Shown here: positions 1 to 8,800 of the stretch, in pieces
How positions within the stretch are numbered: the stretch's first letter is position 1
How the letters are laid out: every line of letters starts with the position of its first letter
DNA from: Chromatiales bacterium
GTDB lineage: Bacteria; Pseudomonadota; Gammaproteobacteria; Chromatiales; Chromatiaceae
NCBI GenBank assembly: GCA_028278145.1
Contig: JANQEV010000106.1
Location: 1 to 40,886, forward strand
DNA: 40,886 nucleotides
Direction: 5' to 3'
Program-made: the position numbers and the translations under genes
The notes under the pieces: model-generated
What the model saw: only the letters and a program-made list of their open reading frames with translations
Databases searched by the model: none
What the model was told of the DNA's origin: nothing

Positions 1-2
1 AG

Positions 3-935
3 GATAGCATCAACTCTGTACGAGAACAGGTAGGTGACAAGCAGGTGGTGCTGGGGCTCTCTGGTGGTGTTGATTCCTCGGTGGTGGCAGCCATGCTGCA
101 CCGTGCCATTGGTGATCAGCTTACCTGTATCTTTGTGGACAACGGTCTCCTGCGTTTGCACGAAGGTGATCAGGTGATGGCCACCTTTGCCCAGCACATG
201 GGCGTAAAGGTAATCCGCGTGGATGCTGAACAGCGTTTCCTGGATGCCCTTGAGGGTGAGAGTGATCCGGAGCAGAAGCGCAAGATCATCGGCAACATGT
301 TTATCGATATCTTTGAGGAGGAGGCTGGCAAGTTGCCGGATGTGGAGTTCCTGGCTCAGGGCACTATCTATCCTGATGTTATCGAGTCAGCCGGTGCCAA
401 GTCAGGCAAGGCGCATGTGATCAAATCTCACCATAATGTGGGTGGCCTGCCTGATTATATGAAGCTGAAACTGGTGGAGCCGCTACGGGAACTGTTCAAG
501 GACGAGGTGCGCAAGATCGGTGTGGAGCTTGGCCTGCCCTCAGAAATGATCTACCGTCATCCATTCCCTGGCCCCGGCCTGGGTGTGCGCATCCTTGGTG
601 AGGTGAAGAAGGAGTATGCCGACATCTTGCGCCAGGCGGATGATATCTACATCACCGAGCTGCTGAACCATGATCTGTATGACAAGGTGAGCCAGGCCTT
701 TGCCGTGTTCCTGCCGGTAAAATCTGTGGGTGTGGTAGGGGATACTCGTCGCTATGAATATGTGGTCAGCCTGCGTGCGGTGGAGACCATCGACTTCATG
801 ACCGCCAGGTTTGCTCACCTGCCATTTGAGTTCCTGGAGCTGGTTTCACGTCGCATCATCAATGAGGTGAGCGGGATCTCTCGCGTAGCCTACGACATCT
901 CAGGAAAGCCGCCTGCCACTATTGAATGGGAATAG
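3..935 (+). CDS. guaA: GMP synthase (glutamine-hydrolysing), 3' part
   Basis: This is the C-terminal part (about 310 residues) of GMP synthase, which aminates XMP to GMP with glutamine and ATP in purine synthesis. The frame is open from base 3, so the GTG at 45 is not the start; the N-terminal glutamine amidotransferase domain lies outside the window. The ATP pyrophosphatase P-loop SGGVDSS is at the left edge, and [11 protein letters not shown] and the C-terminal ending PPATIEWE are typical of the family, which is about 525 residues in full. The reading frame is intact to TAG at 933-935. Identification is secure. Confidence 0.97.
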   Translation, partial: DSINSVREQVGDKQVVLGLSGGVDSSVVAAMLHRAIGDQLTCIFVDNGLLRLHEGDQVMATFAQHMGVKVIRVDAEQRFLDALEGESDPEQKRKIIGNMFIDIFEEEAGKLPDVEFLAQGTIYPDVIESAGAKSGKAHVIKSHHNVGGLPDYMKLKLVEPLRELFKDEVRKIGVELGLPSEMIYRHPFPGPGLGVRILGEVKKEYADILRQADDIYITELLNHDLYDKVSQAFAVFLPVKSVGVVGDTRRYEYVVSLRAVETIDFMTARFAHLPFEFLELVSRRIINEVSGISRVAYDISGKPPATIEWE

Positions 936-958
936 ACGGCACAGCTCAGTAGGAAGCT

Positions 959-1849
959 GTGGGTATTTCATCTACTATAAAGCGTATGAATAACGCTTTA
1001 TGGGCCTCAGTGGTTATAACGGTGTTGTGCACACTGCTTCCTGTCGCAACGGTGATGGCACAGCAGGAACCTGCCAACGTTGATATACCTCATGTAAATA
1101 AGCTGGCCAGGGAGAGTTACACAAGCGGCTATCAATTTGCTGATGAGTACAAGGCGTTTGCCATTGCACCTGGTGGTGCCTGGTCTTGGTCGGCAGGGAA
1201 GTCGAGCCGGGAAGAGGCGGTTGCAAGCGCATTGCATGGTTGTGGCTCCTACACTCAGCAACAGTGTGTGCTGTTTGCAGTGAGTGATAAGGTGGTATTT
1301 GATCGAGATGCCTGGCCTACACTATGGAGACCCTATCTGAATGCACAGCAGGCGGCTAAGGCATCTGTCGGGATCAACCGGGGTAATCGTTTCCATAATC
1401 TGCAACTAAAGAGAGATGGCCAGACGCTGAAGCTCTCTGATTTGAGGGGAAAGGTAGCAGTGCTCCACTTCTGGGGTTCATGGTGCCCACACTGCCTGCG
1501 TGAACTGCCTTCACTGCAGACACTCTACGATACCCTGGTGCAACAAAAGATTGAGGTACAAGTGGTTCTGGTGCAGGTGCGTGAATCCTATAGTAAATCT
1601 CAGGACTGGTTGCAGAGTAGAGAGCTCTCCCTGCCTGGTTACGACTCCGGAGCAGTCGATGAGATGGATAAATCTATCAGGCTGGCAGATGGTAGTCGGC
1701 TAGACGATCGTAAGCTGGCCAGAGTGTTTCCCTCAACCTTTGTGCTGGATGGAAACGGGGTAGTGATTTTTTCACATGTGGGTCCTGTTGATGACTGGAT
1801 GGAGTATCTCTCTTTCCTAAAGGATGCCGTTACCCATAGCGGTTATTAA
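959..1849 (+). CDS. Exported thioredoxin-fold (TlpA-like) protein with N-terminal DUF4189-like region
   Basis: The product has a hydrophobic N-terminal segment (about residues 12-34, ending VMAQ) that looks like a signal peptide, so it probably acts in the periplasm. Residues about 60-115 contain a YKAFAIAP...GGAWSWS...EEA...C pattern like the DUF4189-type segments in other exported proteins. Residues about 145-290 form a TlpA/thioredoxin domain with the redox pair WCPHC (C176, C179) after FWGSW. It is likely a periplasmic disulfide reductase or thiol-redox protein of unknown partner. It starts 23 bp after guaA. The GTG at 959 has AGGA just upstream; ATG at 986 is an alternative that keeps the signal peptide. 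The domain pairing is the unusual feature. Confidence 0.85.
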   Translation: MGISSTIKRMNNALWASVVITVLCTLLPVATVMAQQEPANVDIPHVNKLARESYTSGYQFADEYKAFAIAPGGAWSWSAGKSSREEAVASALHGCGSYTQQQCVLFAVSDKVVFDRDAWPTLWRPYLNAQQAAKASVGINRGNRFHNLQLKRDGQTLKLSDLRGKVAVLHFWGSWCPHCLRELPSLQTLYDTLVQQKIEVQVVLVQVRESYSKSQDWLQSRELSLPGYDSGAVDEMDKSIRLADGSRLDDRKLARVFPSTFVLDGNGVVIFSHVGPVDDWMEYLSFLKDAVTHSGY

Positions 1850-1884
1850 CCCGGTGAACGCGATATACATGGTCACCGGGTTAA
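1846..1884. terminator. Inverted repeat after the thioredoxin-fold gene
   Basis: Arms of 12 bp (1846-1857 and 1873-1884, core ACCCGGTGA/TCACCGGGT) are perfect and separated by 15 bp; the left arm overlaps the stop codon at 1847-1849. No U-rich tract follows on the plus strand, so it may act as a weak terminator or 3'-end stabiliser. Confidence 0.5.
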
Positions 1885-1888
1885 TAAT

Positions 1889-1922
1889 AAAAAAACCGGC
1901 AGCGGTGTAACTGCTGCCGGTT
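1889..1922 (-). terminator. Rho-independent terminator of the octaheme cytochrome operon
   Basis: A perfect 10-bp stem (1894-1903 with 1913-1922, AACCGGCAGC/GCTGCCGGTT) is followed on the minus strand by a run of seven U. It sits just downstream of the cytochrome b stop at 1935 and should end the three-gene minus-strand operon. Confidence 0.9.
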
Positions 1923-1934
1923 ATTCAGTACACC

Positions 1935-2531
1935 TCACTCAACTTCTTCCCAACCTGTGATCATCGCCTTGATATGCGATGTCCAGGTATGTCCGGCAGT
2001 GGCAAGATAGACATGGACGATAAAGAAGATCAGCATCATAAAGGCACCAATCACGTGTGCCACTGCTACCCACTCCAGTGGTAGGTCGGCCAGACCGTAA
2101 TCGGGCCACACATCATAAAACAGGTAGAGCCAGCCGCTGAACCAGATCAACGGGTTGATTACCAGCAGCACGAACAGATAGGCCAGGCGCTGCAACGGAT
2201 TGTGCTTGCGCAGCGTGGTCTGTTTGAACGGGTGCGGTGCATGGGTAAAGATGCCGGTCGCATAGTACTTGACCATGGCATTGACCTTCTCCAGGGTTGG
2301 AATGTACTGCTTCCACTCACCAGTGGTGAAATGCCAGAAGATGGCGAACACCCACAGACTGACCAGCATCCAGGCCGCTATGGTGTGGTAGCTGACCGCA
2401 TCTTCGAAACCGAACAGGCTGTAGGAGCCGTGAACTTCGAAACCGGTGACCAGCATGGTGATGATGAGCACAGCCTGAGACCAGTGCCAGAAGCGTTCAA
2501 AGCGTTTAAAGATATAGATTCTCTCTGACAT
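1935..2531 (-). CDS. Cytochrome b561-type membrane subunit (cytochrome b/b6 domain)
   Basis: A membrane protein of 198 residues with four to five hydrophobic helices and conserved histidines in FERFWHWSQ, YHTIAAW, IFWHF, VAVAHVIGA and FIVHVYL, the pattern of diheme cytochrome b subunits of the Ni-hydrogenase/thiosulfate-reductase type. It most likely passes electrons between the quinone pool and the periplasmic octaheme cytochrome encoded just upstream. The ATG at 2531 is chosen because GGAGG lies 9 bp before it inside the end of the upstream gene; its start is 1 bp after that gene's stop, so the two are probably translationally coupled. A longer reading from 2555 would overlap the upstream gene and lacks this site. 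Confidence 0.9.
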   Translation of the reverse strand: MSERIYIFKRFERFWHWSQAVLIITMLVTGFEVHGSYSLFGFEDAVSYHTIAAWMLVSLWVFAIFWHFTTGEWKQYIPTLEKVNAMVKYYATGIFTHAPHPFKQTTLRKHNPLQRLAYLFVLLVINPLIWFSGWLYLFYDVWPDYGLADLPLEWVAVAHVIGAFMMLIFFIVHVYLATAGHTWTSHIKAMITGWEEVE

Positions 2532-2532
2532 G

Positions 2533-4170
2533 TTACTCGGCCTCCTTCCGGTCATTTATAAGACGTATGGCACCATGGATAACCACACCGACCAGCGCTA
2601 GCAGTGCAATGATGTAGAACAGTTTGTCGAGTAGTGGTGTGTTGTCAGTACCTGGCATGTAGATACCATCGATACCCTGCATACGACCATTTTTGTTATG
2701 GCACTGTGCACAAGAGAGGGCATCCTCTTTCGGGGCGACCATATGGGTGATAGGCCAGGACATTTCGGTGGAGACAAAGCTCAGTTTGCCACTGTATTCA
2801 GTGCCCATCGCCTTCATACCGGTGGTTAATGCCTTGTCCCAATCGAAGTTCTGCCAGAAGGCGGTATCATCGTCACCGGCGGTATGGAAGACTGCCAGGG
2901 ATCTCTTCTCGGCATCGATGGGTTGCTTGCCACGGAAGATCTTGAAGGGCCAGATGCGGGCACCGGGATCGTTCGGTTCGCCCCTGAAATCGTTGATTTT
3001 CACCACCTCATCAGGATTTACCTTGTCACCGAACAGGGTGTACAGGACCTCACCGTTAAACCACTTGTACTCGGGAATGACATAACGGTCGTAGGTGAAG
3101 TCACCCTTCTTGGTGTCGTAGGCGATCATGCCGGAGCTGGCTTTAATCTTCATCGGCTTGCCGTCCTCACCCATCTTACCGGCGGTGGACCAGTCCCAGC
3201 TCATCTTGGTCAACTGTGGACTGCGTGCATACTCCGGGATGTGGCAGGTCTGACACGCCAGCTTGCGGGCATGGGTGTTCAGACGCTCATCCTCTTCGTG
3301 CGGTGTATCTCCATGACAGGCCTGGCAGGTGGCTGGATTGCGGTCATCTTTCTGGCCACGCAGCAGTGGACCTTTGTTGTCTGATGCCTGGGTGTGATAA
3401 CGACTACCGGCAACATCGTGCTTACCGTCGGAGTGGCAGGTGGAGCAGGTGAAGTCCAGGCCGTCCTTGTCCATGTGGATATCCAGGTATCTGGATGGAT
3501 TCTCCAGCGATTTGTCCAGGTCGCCATGCTTCACCGCATTACCACCGCCGCCGAAGAAGTGGCAGGCACCGCAGGTCCTGCGGCTGGTTTTGCCCACATT
3601 CTGGGCTACCTTCTGCAGGTCAACGGCGGGCTTGAATTTGCCTGATTTGGCTGGCCACTCATAGGGCTCATAGGCCGGATGTCCTGACAATCCAGGGTAT
3701 TTTTTATAGGTACCTGTGGTGTCGTGGCATGCAAGACAGTCGACATTCTTCTCGCTGGCAAAATCGAACGAGTCGTCCTCGAAACCATATCCGATATGGC
3801 AGGCGGCACAGAAAGTCATGTTGGTCTTGGTTGCGGTACAGAAGTTGTTAATAACGTTCTTCTTGCCCAGCTTCTGACCGGTCTTGGGATTGGTGTACTC
3901 CCAGGTCCAGTGTTTGGTTTTATGGATCTGCTTTGCCGCTTCAGTGTGGCAGTCGATACAGGCCTCGGTAACCTCCTGGCCCTGTTTGAACTGTTTCTGC
4001 AGTTCCTCGTACTTGGAGTGATCTGCGGTAGACGTTTCCCTCTTGCTTTTTGCCACCACGGTTTTATCGGTCTCTGCTGTGGTCGCAGGTTGCTCGGCAG
4101 CTCCAGCCAACCCTGCCAGGAACAGGCTAGTGGACAGCAGCGCTGCGATAACAGATTTGCTGGTTTTCAT
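2533..4170 (-). CDS. Tetrathionate reductase-family octaheme c-type cytochrome
   Basis: A 545-residue exported protein with a Sec signal peptide (about 1-25), eight CXXCH haem sites starting near residues 71, 121, 145, 200, 242, 282, 306 and 487, and one C-terminal membrane helix (about 516-537) with a basic tail. The haem count, the spacing and the neighbouring DUF302 and cytochrome b genes match the octaheme tetrathionate reductase (OTR) family. Characterised OTR reduces tetrathionate and also nitrite and hydroxylamine in vitro, so the physiological substrate is not fixed by sequence. The C-terminal anchor suggests attachment to the membrane next to the cytochrome b. AAGGGG precedes the ATG. 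Family identification is strong; the reaction is inferred. Confidence 0.93.
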   Translation of the reverse strand: MKTSKSVIAALLSTSLFLAGLAGAAEQPATTAETDKTVVAKSKRETSTADHSKYEELQKQFKQGQEVTEACIDCHTEAAKQIHKTKHWTWEYTNPKTGQKLGKKNVINNFCTATKTNMTFCAACHIGYGFEDDSFDFASEKNVDCLACHDTTGTYKKYPGLSGHPAYEPYEWPAKSGKFKPAVDLQKVAQNVGKTSRRTCGACHFFGGGGNAVKHGDLDKSLENPSRYLDIHMDKDGLDFTCSTCHSDGKHDVAGSRYHTQASDNKGPLLRGQKDDRNPATCQACHGDTPHEEDERLNTHARKLACQTCHIPEYARSPQLTKMSWDWSTAGKMGEDGKPMKIKASSGMIAYDTKKGDFTYDRYVIPEYKWFNGEVLYTLFGDKVNPDEVVKINDFRGEPNDPGARIWPFKIFRGKQPIDAEKRSLAVFHTAGDDDTAFWQNFDWDKALTTGMKAMGTEYSGKLSFVSTEMSWPITHMVAPKEDALSCAQCHNKNGRMQGIDGIYMPGTDNTPLLDKLFYIIALLALVGVVIHGAIRLINDRKEAE

Positions 4171-4230
4171 GCTACACCCCTTAGAAACATAGTGTGTTTG
4201 ATTCAGGCACCTGTATATTGAGTTCAGGTG

Positions 4231-4776
4231 TTAACAACCACCGGTATCGGGGCCACCACCGGCACCACCGCCAGGACGTTTGCGGTTAAGGGGTGGAGGA
4301 GGCTTGCTGGGATCAAAGTCGACAAAGGTGTTCTGATCTTCCTGAACCTTGGCCATGATCTCACTGACCTTGGGACCGAACATCTTGCCCATCAATCCTG
4401 CATTCATCAGGCCGATGTATACCTTACCATCCTGTTTTTTATATACAGTGATGGTGCAGGGCATCATTATGGATAGGATACGGCTGGCATCCTCTTTCAG
4501 GAGCGGTTTTGAGTAGGTAGTGCTACATGCCTCTACCAGCAGTACCGGCGGCACATTGCTACCTGCTGCGGCTACTGCTTTGGATGGCTCTCTAAGACCG
4601 GAAAGCTTCCAGCCTTTGTGTTTGAGCTTCTGAATATTGGCCTGGATGCGGGCTGCGGTCTCCTCAAGCCCGAATGGACTTGGTACTTCCCGTATCATCA
4701 TGCCTCCAGCCATATTCATGGCAATAATGGCAACGAAGAGCACACCGGCAATAAATCCACCTAACAGTTTTAGCAT
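4231..4776 (-). CDS. DUF302 domain protein, membrane-anchored
   Basis: A 181-residue protein with an N-terminal hydrophobic helix (about 4-27), then a DUF302 domain (about 30-160; features FGLEETAARIQANI, VEACSTTYSKPLL, MMPCTITVY) and a proline/glycine-rich tail ending in cysteine. DUF302 proteins have no settled function. It is the first gene of the operon with the octaheme cytochrome (60 bp gap) and cytochrome b, which suggests an accessory role in that redox complex, for example handling of a small ligand or sulfur intermediate at the outer face of the inner membrane. GAGGAA lies directly before the ATG. The conserved-looking cysteines in EACSTTYS and MMPC, and the terminal GGC, are candidates for function. 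Confidence 0.88.
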   Translation of the reverse strand: MLKLLGGFIAGVLFVAIIAMNMAGGMMIREVPSPFGLEETAARIQANIQKLKHKGWKLSGLREPSKAVAAAGSNVPPVLLVEACSTTYSKPLLKEDASRILSIMMPCTITVYKKQDGKVYIGLMNAGLMGKMFGPKVSEIMAKVQEDQNTFVDFDPSKPPPPLNRKRPGGGAGGGPDTGGC

Positions 4777-4848
4777 TTCCTCAACCCCCTACTGCTCGCT
4801 ACTGAAGTTATCTATTGTGGCCCTGTAAACTGATACAACAGGAAACCA

Positions 4849-4871
4849 ATTAGAATGTTCTAATATTCTAA
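4849..4871. promoter_or_regulatory. Palindromic operator-like site with a third half-site
   Basis: ATTAGAA and TTCTAAT (4849-4855, 4858-4864) form a perfect 7-bp inverted repeat with 2 bp between, and TTCTAA recurs at 4866-4871. It lies 73-95 bp upstream of the DUF302 start. AT-rich sites of this type are common for ArsR/SmtB-family repressors; the regulator is not known here. Confidence 0.5.
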
Positions 4872-4910
4872 CATCTTTATGGCAGGCTGTTATTCCTATC
4901 CATGATTTTG

Positions 4911-4924
4911 TTGACGATTGTCAA
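4911..4924. promoter_or_regulatory. FNR/CRP-family box (TTGAC-N4-GTCAA)
   Basis: The site TTGACGATTGTCAA is perfectly symmetric and fits the TTGA-N6-TCAA consensus of the FNR/Anr/Dnr group. Its centre is about 141 bp from the DUF302 start codon on the minus strand. Activation of the octaheme operon under low oxygen is the natural reading, but no -10 element could be placed at the canonical distance with certainty. Confidence 0.55.
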
Positions 4925-5267
4925 TGGCAGTAAAAATAAAGATTTCACAGATCCAAATCTGCATCATAACTGTATTTTTGCTGGAGCCAAGAAGTGATTC
5001 TTATTTCTGAACAGTTTTTCCTGTCATCTTGTCTGAAATATGTCAGTGAGGCATACAGTACCAATCCATTTCTATCCTGTAGTCTGCAAGAAACTGAGGC
5101 TAATCAGGAAATACCGACCTTAGTCTGTGTTTGCTTTTGCAGGTTGTGAGGAGATTCTGCTGTACTGCAGGCACCACGAGAGTAAATAAATATACCATAC
5201 GGTAAAATACAACCATATTTTTCAAGAAATTATTTATATTGGCATTTACTATGAGCGCTAATACTAA

Positions 5268-5816
<549 letters not shown>

Positions 5817-6115
5817 CGGTTTTCCAGTGTAAATCACTGAATGTCTTGATAACTCTATGAATAGACAGAGTATTATTTCTGCCTGATAAACCACATAAAA
5901 TTTGATTTTAATTGAGATATGTCAATTGTTTTGGCGTTTGTCCATGTATAGTAAATAATTTCCTAAATGGTTCTTTAGTTTTTCATAATATTGACGCTAT
6001 TCACATATATCCTGATCTTTAATAGATAGGATAGATGCAGGAACCTAAATCTTATTAAGGATCAAATTCACAAAGGACGGTAAAAAACTATTCTCGTGTT
6101 TGAGGAAATAAAAAA
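5817..6115. other. Intergenic region between tadA and the GGDEF gene
   Basis: An AT-rich gap of about 300 bp without a plausible gene. It contains the TTGA-N6-TCAA site at 5912-5925 and must carry the promoter of the GGDEF gene. GAGGAAAT near 6100 is the ribosome-binding site of that gene. Confidence 0.55.
5910..5927. promoter_or_regulatory. CRP/FNR-type inverted repeat
   Basis: AATTGA and TCAATT are 6-bp arms separated by 6 bp (TTGA-N6-TCAA core), about 190-205 bp upstream of the GGDEF start. The core matches the CRP/FNR family, but the flanks are simple AT sequence, so chance is possible. Confidence 0.3.
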
Positions 6116-7174
6116 ATGACCAATAGAACGCCATGCAGTTTTGATGAGCCTCTTGAAAAGTCCTATGAATACCACAGCGGTGCCCTGGAGTTCCTGAAGG
6201 AATTTGAAGTTCCACCAAATCCCGTAAATTACGCCATAGCCTATGAGTACACGGCCATGCGTAATGGTGCACTCAACGATGAGATCGATGTGCACCTATC
6301 CAGGACCGGGGGAGTGGATGCATATATATTGGCTGATCTGTTTGAGCGTTATTTTCTCAGGGATCAGGCCGAGGAGATTGATGGATACATTACCAATATG
6401 CATGAGATTTTCACTACCGCCTTGGAGGGTGTAACGGGGGCATCTGAGGGAGTGAGCGAGTTTGGTAAAGTCCTGGAAGCCCAGCGTGGTAAGCTGGATG
6501 ACAATCCTAGTATTGAGGGGATTCAGTCCATTGTCACTACCCTGGTCGATGCTACAGAGCAGGCACATGCCAATAATCAACAGTTGCAATCCCACCTGGA
6601 GGAGACAGAGAAAGAGACTACATCAATGCGTGAAGAGTTGGAGAAGTTGCGCGTTGAGGCGGTTACCGATGGGTTGACCGGACTGTTTAACCGTAAAGAG
6701 CTAAACAACAGGTTGGATCAGTTGTTGGAAAAGGATTATGAAGAGACCATGCCATTATCGGTGTTGATGATGGATATAGACCACTTTAAAAAGATTAATG
6801 ATAACTATGGCCACCAAATCGGTGATGAGGTAATACGCCGGGTGGCAAAAGCGGTGCAGGAGCATATAGAAGGGGACAGTTTTGCCGCGCGTTACGGTGG
6901 TGAAGAGTTTACCCTGGTGATGCCGGAGACTGATATCAATCGAGCTGTGGAGATAGCGACCTCAATCAATGAGGCAGTTAAGAAACTGGTGCTGGTGCGT
7001 CGTACCACAAAAGAGCGCTTACCACCGGTGTCCATATCGGTGGGTGCTGTTAGCGTTAAAAGTGGCGAGGATCAAGAACAACTATTGGGACGGGCAGATC
7101 AGGCGCTTTACCATGCCAAGAACAATGGGCGTGATCAGGTGGTGAGCGATCTGGAATTTTCCATACGCAGGTAA
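6116..7174 (+). CDS. Diguanylate cyclase (GGDEF domain, soluble)
   Basis: A 352-residue protein predicted to make cyclic di-GMP from two GTP. Residues about 1-110 form a helical sensory region without membrane helices, about 140-185 look coiled-coil (repeated EETEKETTSMREELEKL-type heptads), and about 185-350 form the GGDEF domain with DGLTGLFNRK, MMDIDHFKKINDNYGH and the active-site RYGGEEF. The allosteric I-site RxxD expected five residues before GGEEF is replaced by EGDS, so product feedback inhibition is probably absent. GAGGAAAT precedes the ATG. It is convergent with mltF, with only 4 bp between the stops. Confidence 0.93.
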   Translation: MTNRTPCSFDEPLEKSYEYHSGALEFLKEFEVPPNPVNYAIAYEYTAMRNGALNDEIDVHLSRTGGVDAYILADLFERYFLRDQAEEIDGYITNMHEIFTTALEGVTGASEGVSEFGKVLEAQRGKLDDNPSIEGIQSIVTTLVDATEQAHANNQQLQSHLEETEKETTSMREELEKLRVEAVTDGLTGLFNRKELNNRLDQLLEKDYEETMPLSVLMMDIDHFKKINDNYGHQIGDEVIRRVAKAVQEHIEGDSFAARYGGEEFTLVMPETDINRAVEIATSINEAVKKLVLVRRTTKERLPPVSISVGAVSVKSGEDQEQLLGRADQALYHAKNNGRDQVVSDLEFSIRR

Positions 7175-7178
7175 CACT

Positions 7179-8597
7179 TTAAAGGGCAGATGAGGATGAC
7201 ATTGGAGGAAGCTTGGATTTCTCCTTTGTCTGCTGCACTTTCTGCTGACCCAACCAACTTAGCAGATTGAAATATGTGCGGATATTTTCTACGTAGGTGA
7301 CAGGTTCGCGTCCCCTGGCATAGCCATGTTTCAGTTCCTTAAAATACTTTTCCTGGCTGAGAAGAGGCAGAAACCTCTGTACGTTTTCCCATTTGTCTGG
7401 ATTGCCGCCCTTGCGTTTGGTAAGGGTACGGGCATCTTCCAGGTGGCCATAGCCAATATTATAGGCGGCCAGTGACATCCATAACCGGTCATCGCCCTGG
7501 ATGTGTGGTGCAATCCTCTGCTCAATCTTGCGCAGGTATCTGGCGCCACCATTGATGCTTTGTTTAGGATCCTCTCTGTCTTCTACCCCAAGTTCCTTGG
7601 CAGTGTTTTTAGTGAGCATCATAATACCGCGTACCCCCGTTGGTGAGACTGCACTCGGATCCCAGTGTGACTCCTGGTAACCCATGGCTGCGATCAAGCG
7701 CCAGTCGAATTTAGTTAACTCTGCTGCCTGCTTGAACAGGTCAATATATTTTGGCAGGCGCTCTCTGGCATGAAATTTAAAGGTATTGGTCCCGACAAAA
7801 CCGATGTTTACAGTTATGCCGTAATAGCGTTCCATGAGGCGGTTCAGTTTTCCGGATACTTTAACGCGGTGGAAAAAATTGCTGGCCGCATTGTACAGGC
7901 TGGTATCTTGTGAGTGCTGGAAGGCCCATGCCAGATCTTCTGGTTGGGTTAGATCAAAAGCTACCCCAAGCTCCGGGTAGAAGCGTAGGTTTACAGATAC
8001 TTCATTGGAGTCTGCCACCGTATAATCCAGGACCTGTTCCCACACCAGGTGGATTAGTTCCTCACTACTAAGCTCGCTGTTGGCAACCCAATCCAGATCA
8101 GGTTGCTTCTTTCGGTGACGCAACAGCTCCTCTTCATGGTTACTGCCGGCAACTACTTCAAATATGCTGCCGATGGTGTCATCAAGATTCTTTGGACGTT
8201 TGTTACCTTGTTTATATATCAACTGTTGAGTGATTTTATGGTAGCTAGGGCCAAATCTGACCATGGTCTTTCTGTTTGGTGTAACCGTGATTCCTGCTGC
8301 AGCCAAGTGGGCCTCTCCCCGCACCAACATAGGTAGCATATCGTTAAACTTTTTCGGCACTATAAACTTAGCTTTTACACCTAGTTCCCTGGCAAACATC
8401 TGCACCAGATCATATTCAAATCCAGTCATGCCATCCCTGTCTTCGTAATAGGTGGTGGCACTGTTTCTGGTAAGTACCAGTAACTCTCCCTTACGCTTTA
8501 TCTGCTCAAGAAGTGGTTCTTGGCTGCTGCAAGAAGTCAGCAGCATAATAAGAAGAAGCAATTGAACTGAACGTATCAATGAGTGGCCTGATCCCAT
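7179..8597 (-). CDS. mltF: Membrane-bound lytic murein transglycosylase F
   Basis: A 472-residue lipoprotein that cleaves peptidoglycan glycan strands. The N-terminus is a lipoprotein signal with lipobox LTSC (C23). Residues about 30-265 are a type 3 solute-binding-like domain and about 285-410 an SLT lysozyme-like domain with catalytic Glu in YQESHWDP (E309), GVRGIMMLT and AYNIGYGH. Both domain order and length match MltF of gammaproteobacteria. The upstream gap to the tRNA gene is short and AT-rich. Identification is firm. Confidence 0.95.
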   Translation of the reverse strand: MGSGHSLIRSVQLLLLIMLLTSCSSQEPLLEQIKRKGELLVLTRNSATTYYEDRDGMTGFEYDLVQMFARELGVKAKFIVPKKFNDMLPMLVRGEAHLAAAGITVTPNRKTMVRFGPSYHKITQQLIYKQGNKRPKNLDDTIGSIFEVVAGSNHEEELLRHRKKQPDLDWVANSELSSEELIHLVWEQVLDYTVADSNEVSVNLRFYPELGVAFDLTQPEDLAWAFQHSQDTSLYNAASNFFHRVKVSGKLNRLMERYYGITVNIGFVGTNTFKFHARERLPKYIDLFKQAAELTKFDWRLIAAMGYQESHWDPSAVSPTGVRGIMMLTKNTAKELGVEDREDPKQSINGGARYLRKIEQRIAPHIQGDDRLWMSLAAYNIGYGHLEDARTLTKRKGGNPDKWENVQRFLPLLSQEKYFKELKHGYARGREPVTYVENIRTYFNLLSWLGQQKVQQTKEKSKLPPMSSSSAL

Positions 8598-8673
8598 AAT
8601 AATTGTGATTAGTTTATGGATCTTTTCGTGTAGAATAATTGTAGTCGATTGTAACTGATCGTAACCAGTTGTA

Positions 8674-8763
8674 GGAGAGGTGCCGGAGAGGCCGAACGGG
8701 ACTGATTCGAAATCAGTTGACCCCTTGCGGGGTCCGTGGGTTCGAATCCCACCCTCTCCGCCA
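8674..8763 (+). tRNA. tRNA-Ser (anticodon CGA)
   Basis: The acceptor stem is 8674-8680 (GGAGAGG) with 8753-8759 (CCTCTCC), discriminator G at 8760 and encoded CCA at 8761-8763. The anticodon stem ACTGA/TCAGT (8701-8705, 8713-8717) encloses the loop TTCGAAA with anticodon CGA at 8708-8710, which reads UCG. A long variable arm (GACCCC..GGGGTC) and the TTCGAAT T-loop are typical of class II serine tRNA. Confidence 0.97.
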
Positions 8764-8772
8764 AATAAAACT

Positions 8773-8800
8773 AAGGCCCTGCATGGGGCCTTATGCTTTT
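8773..8800 (+). terminator. Rho-independent terminator of tRNA-Ser
   Basis: A 7-bp stem AAGGCCC/GGGCCTT (8773-8779, 8786-8792) with a 6-base loop is followed by ATGCTTTT, 10 bp after the tRNA CCA end. Confidence 0.85.

Noticed and set aside
45-935. guaA starting at GTG 45
   Set aside because: The frame continues upstream to base 3 with family-typical sequence, so the gene is cut by the window edge and does not start here.
5910-5927. Firm CRP/FNR control of the GGDEF gene
   Set aside because: The site is present but far upstream in AT-rich sequence and could be chance, so it is listed only as a low-confidence feature.
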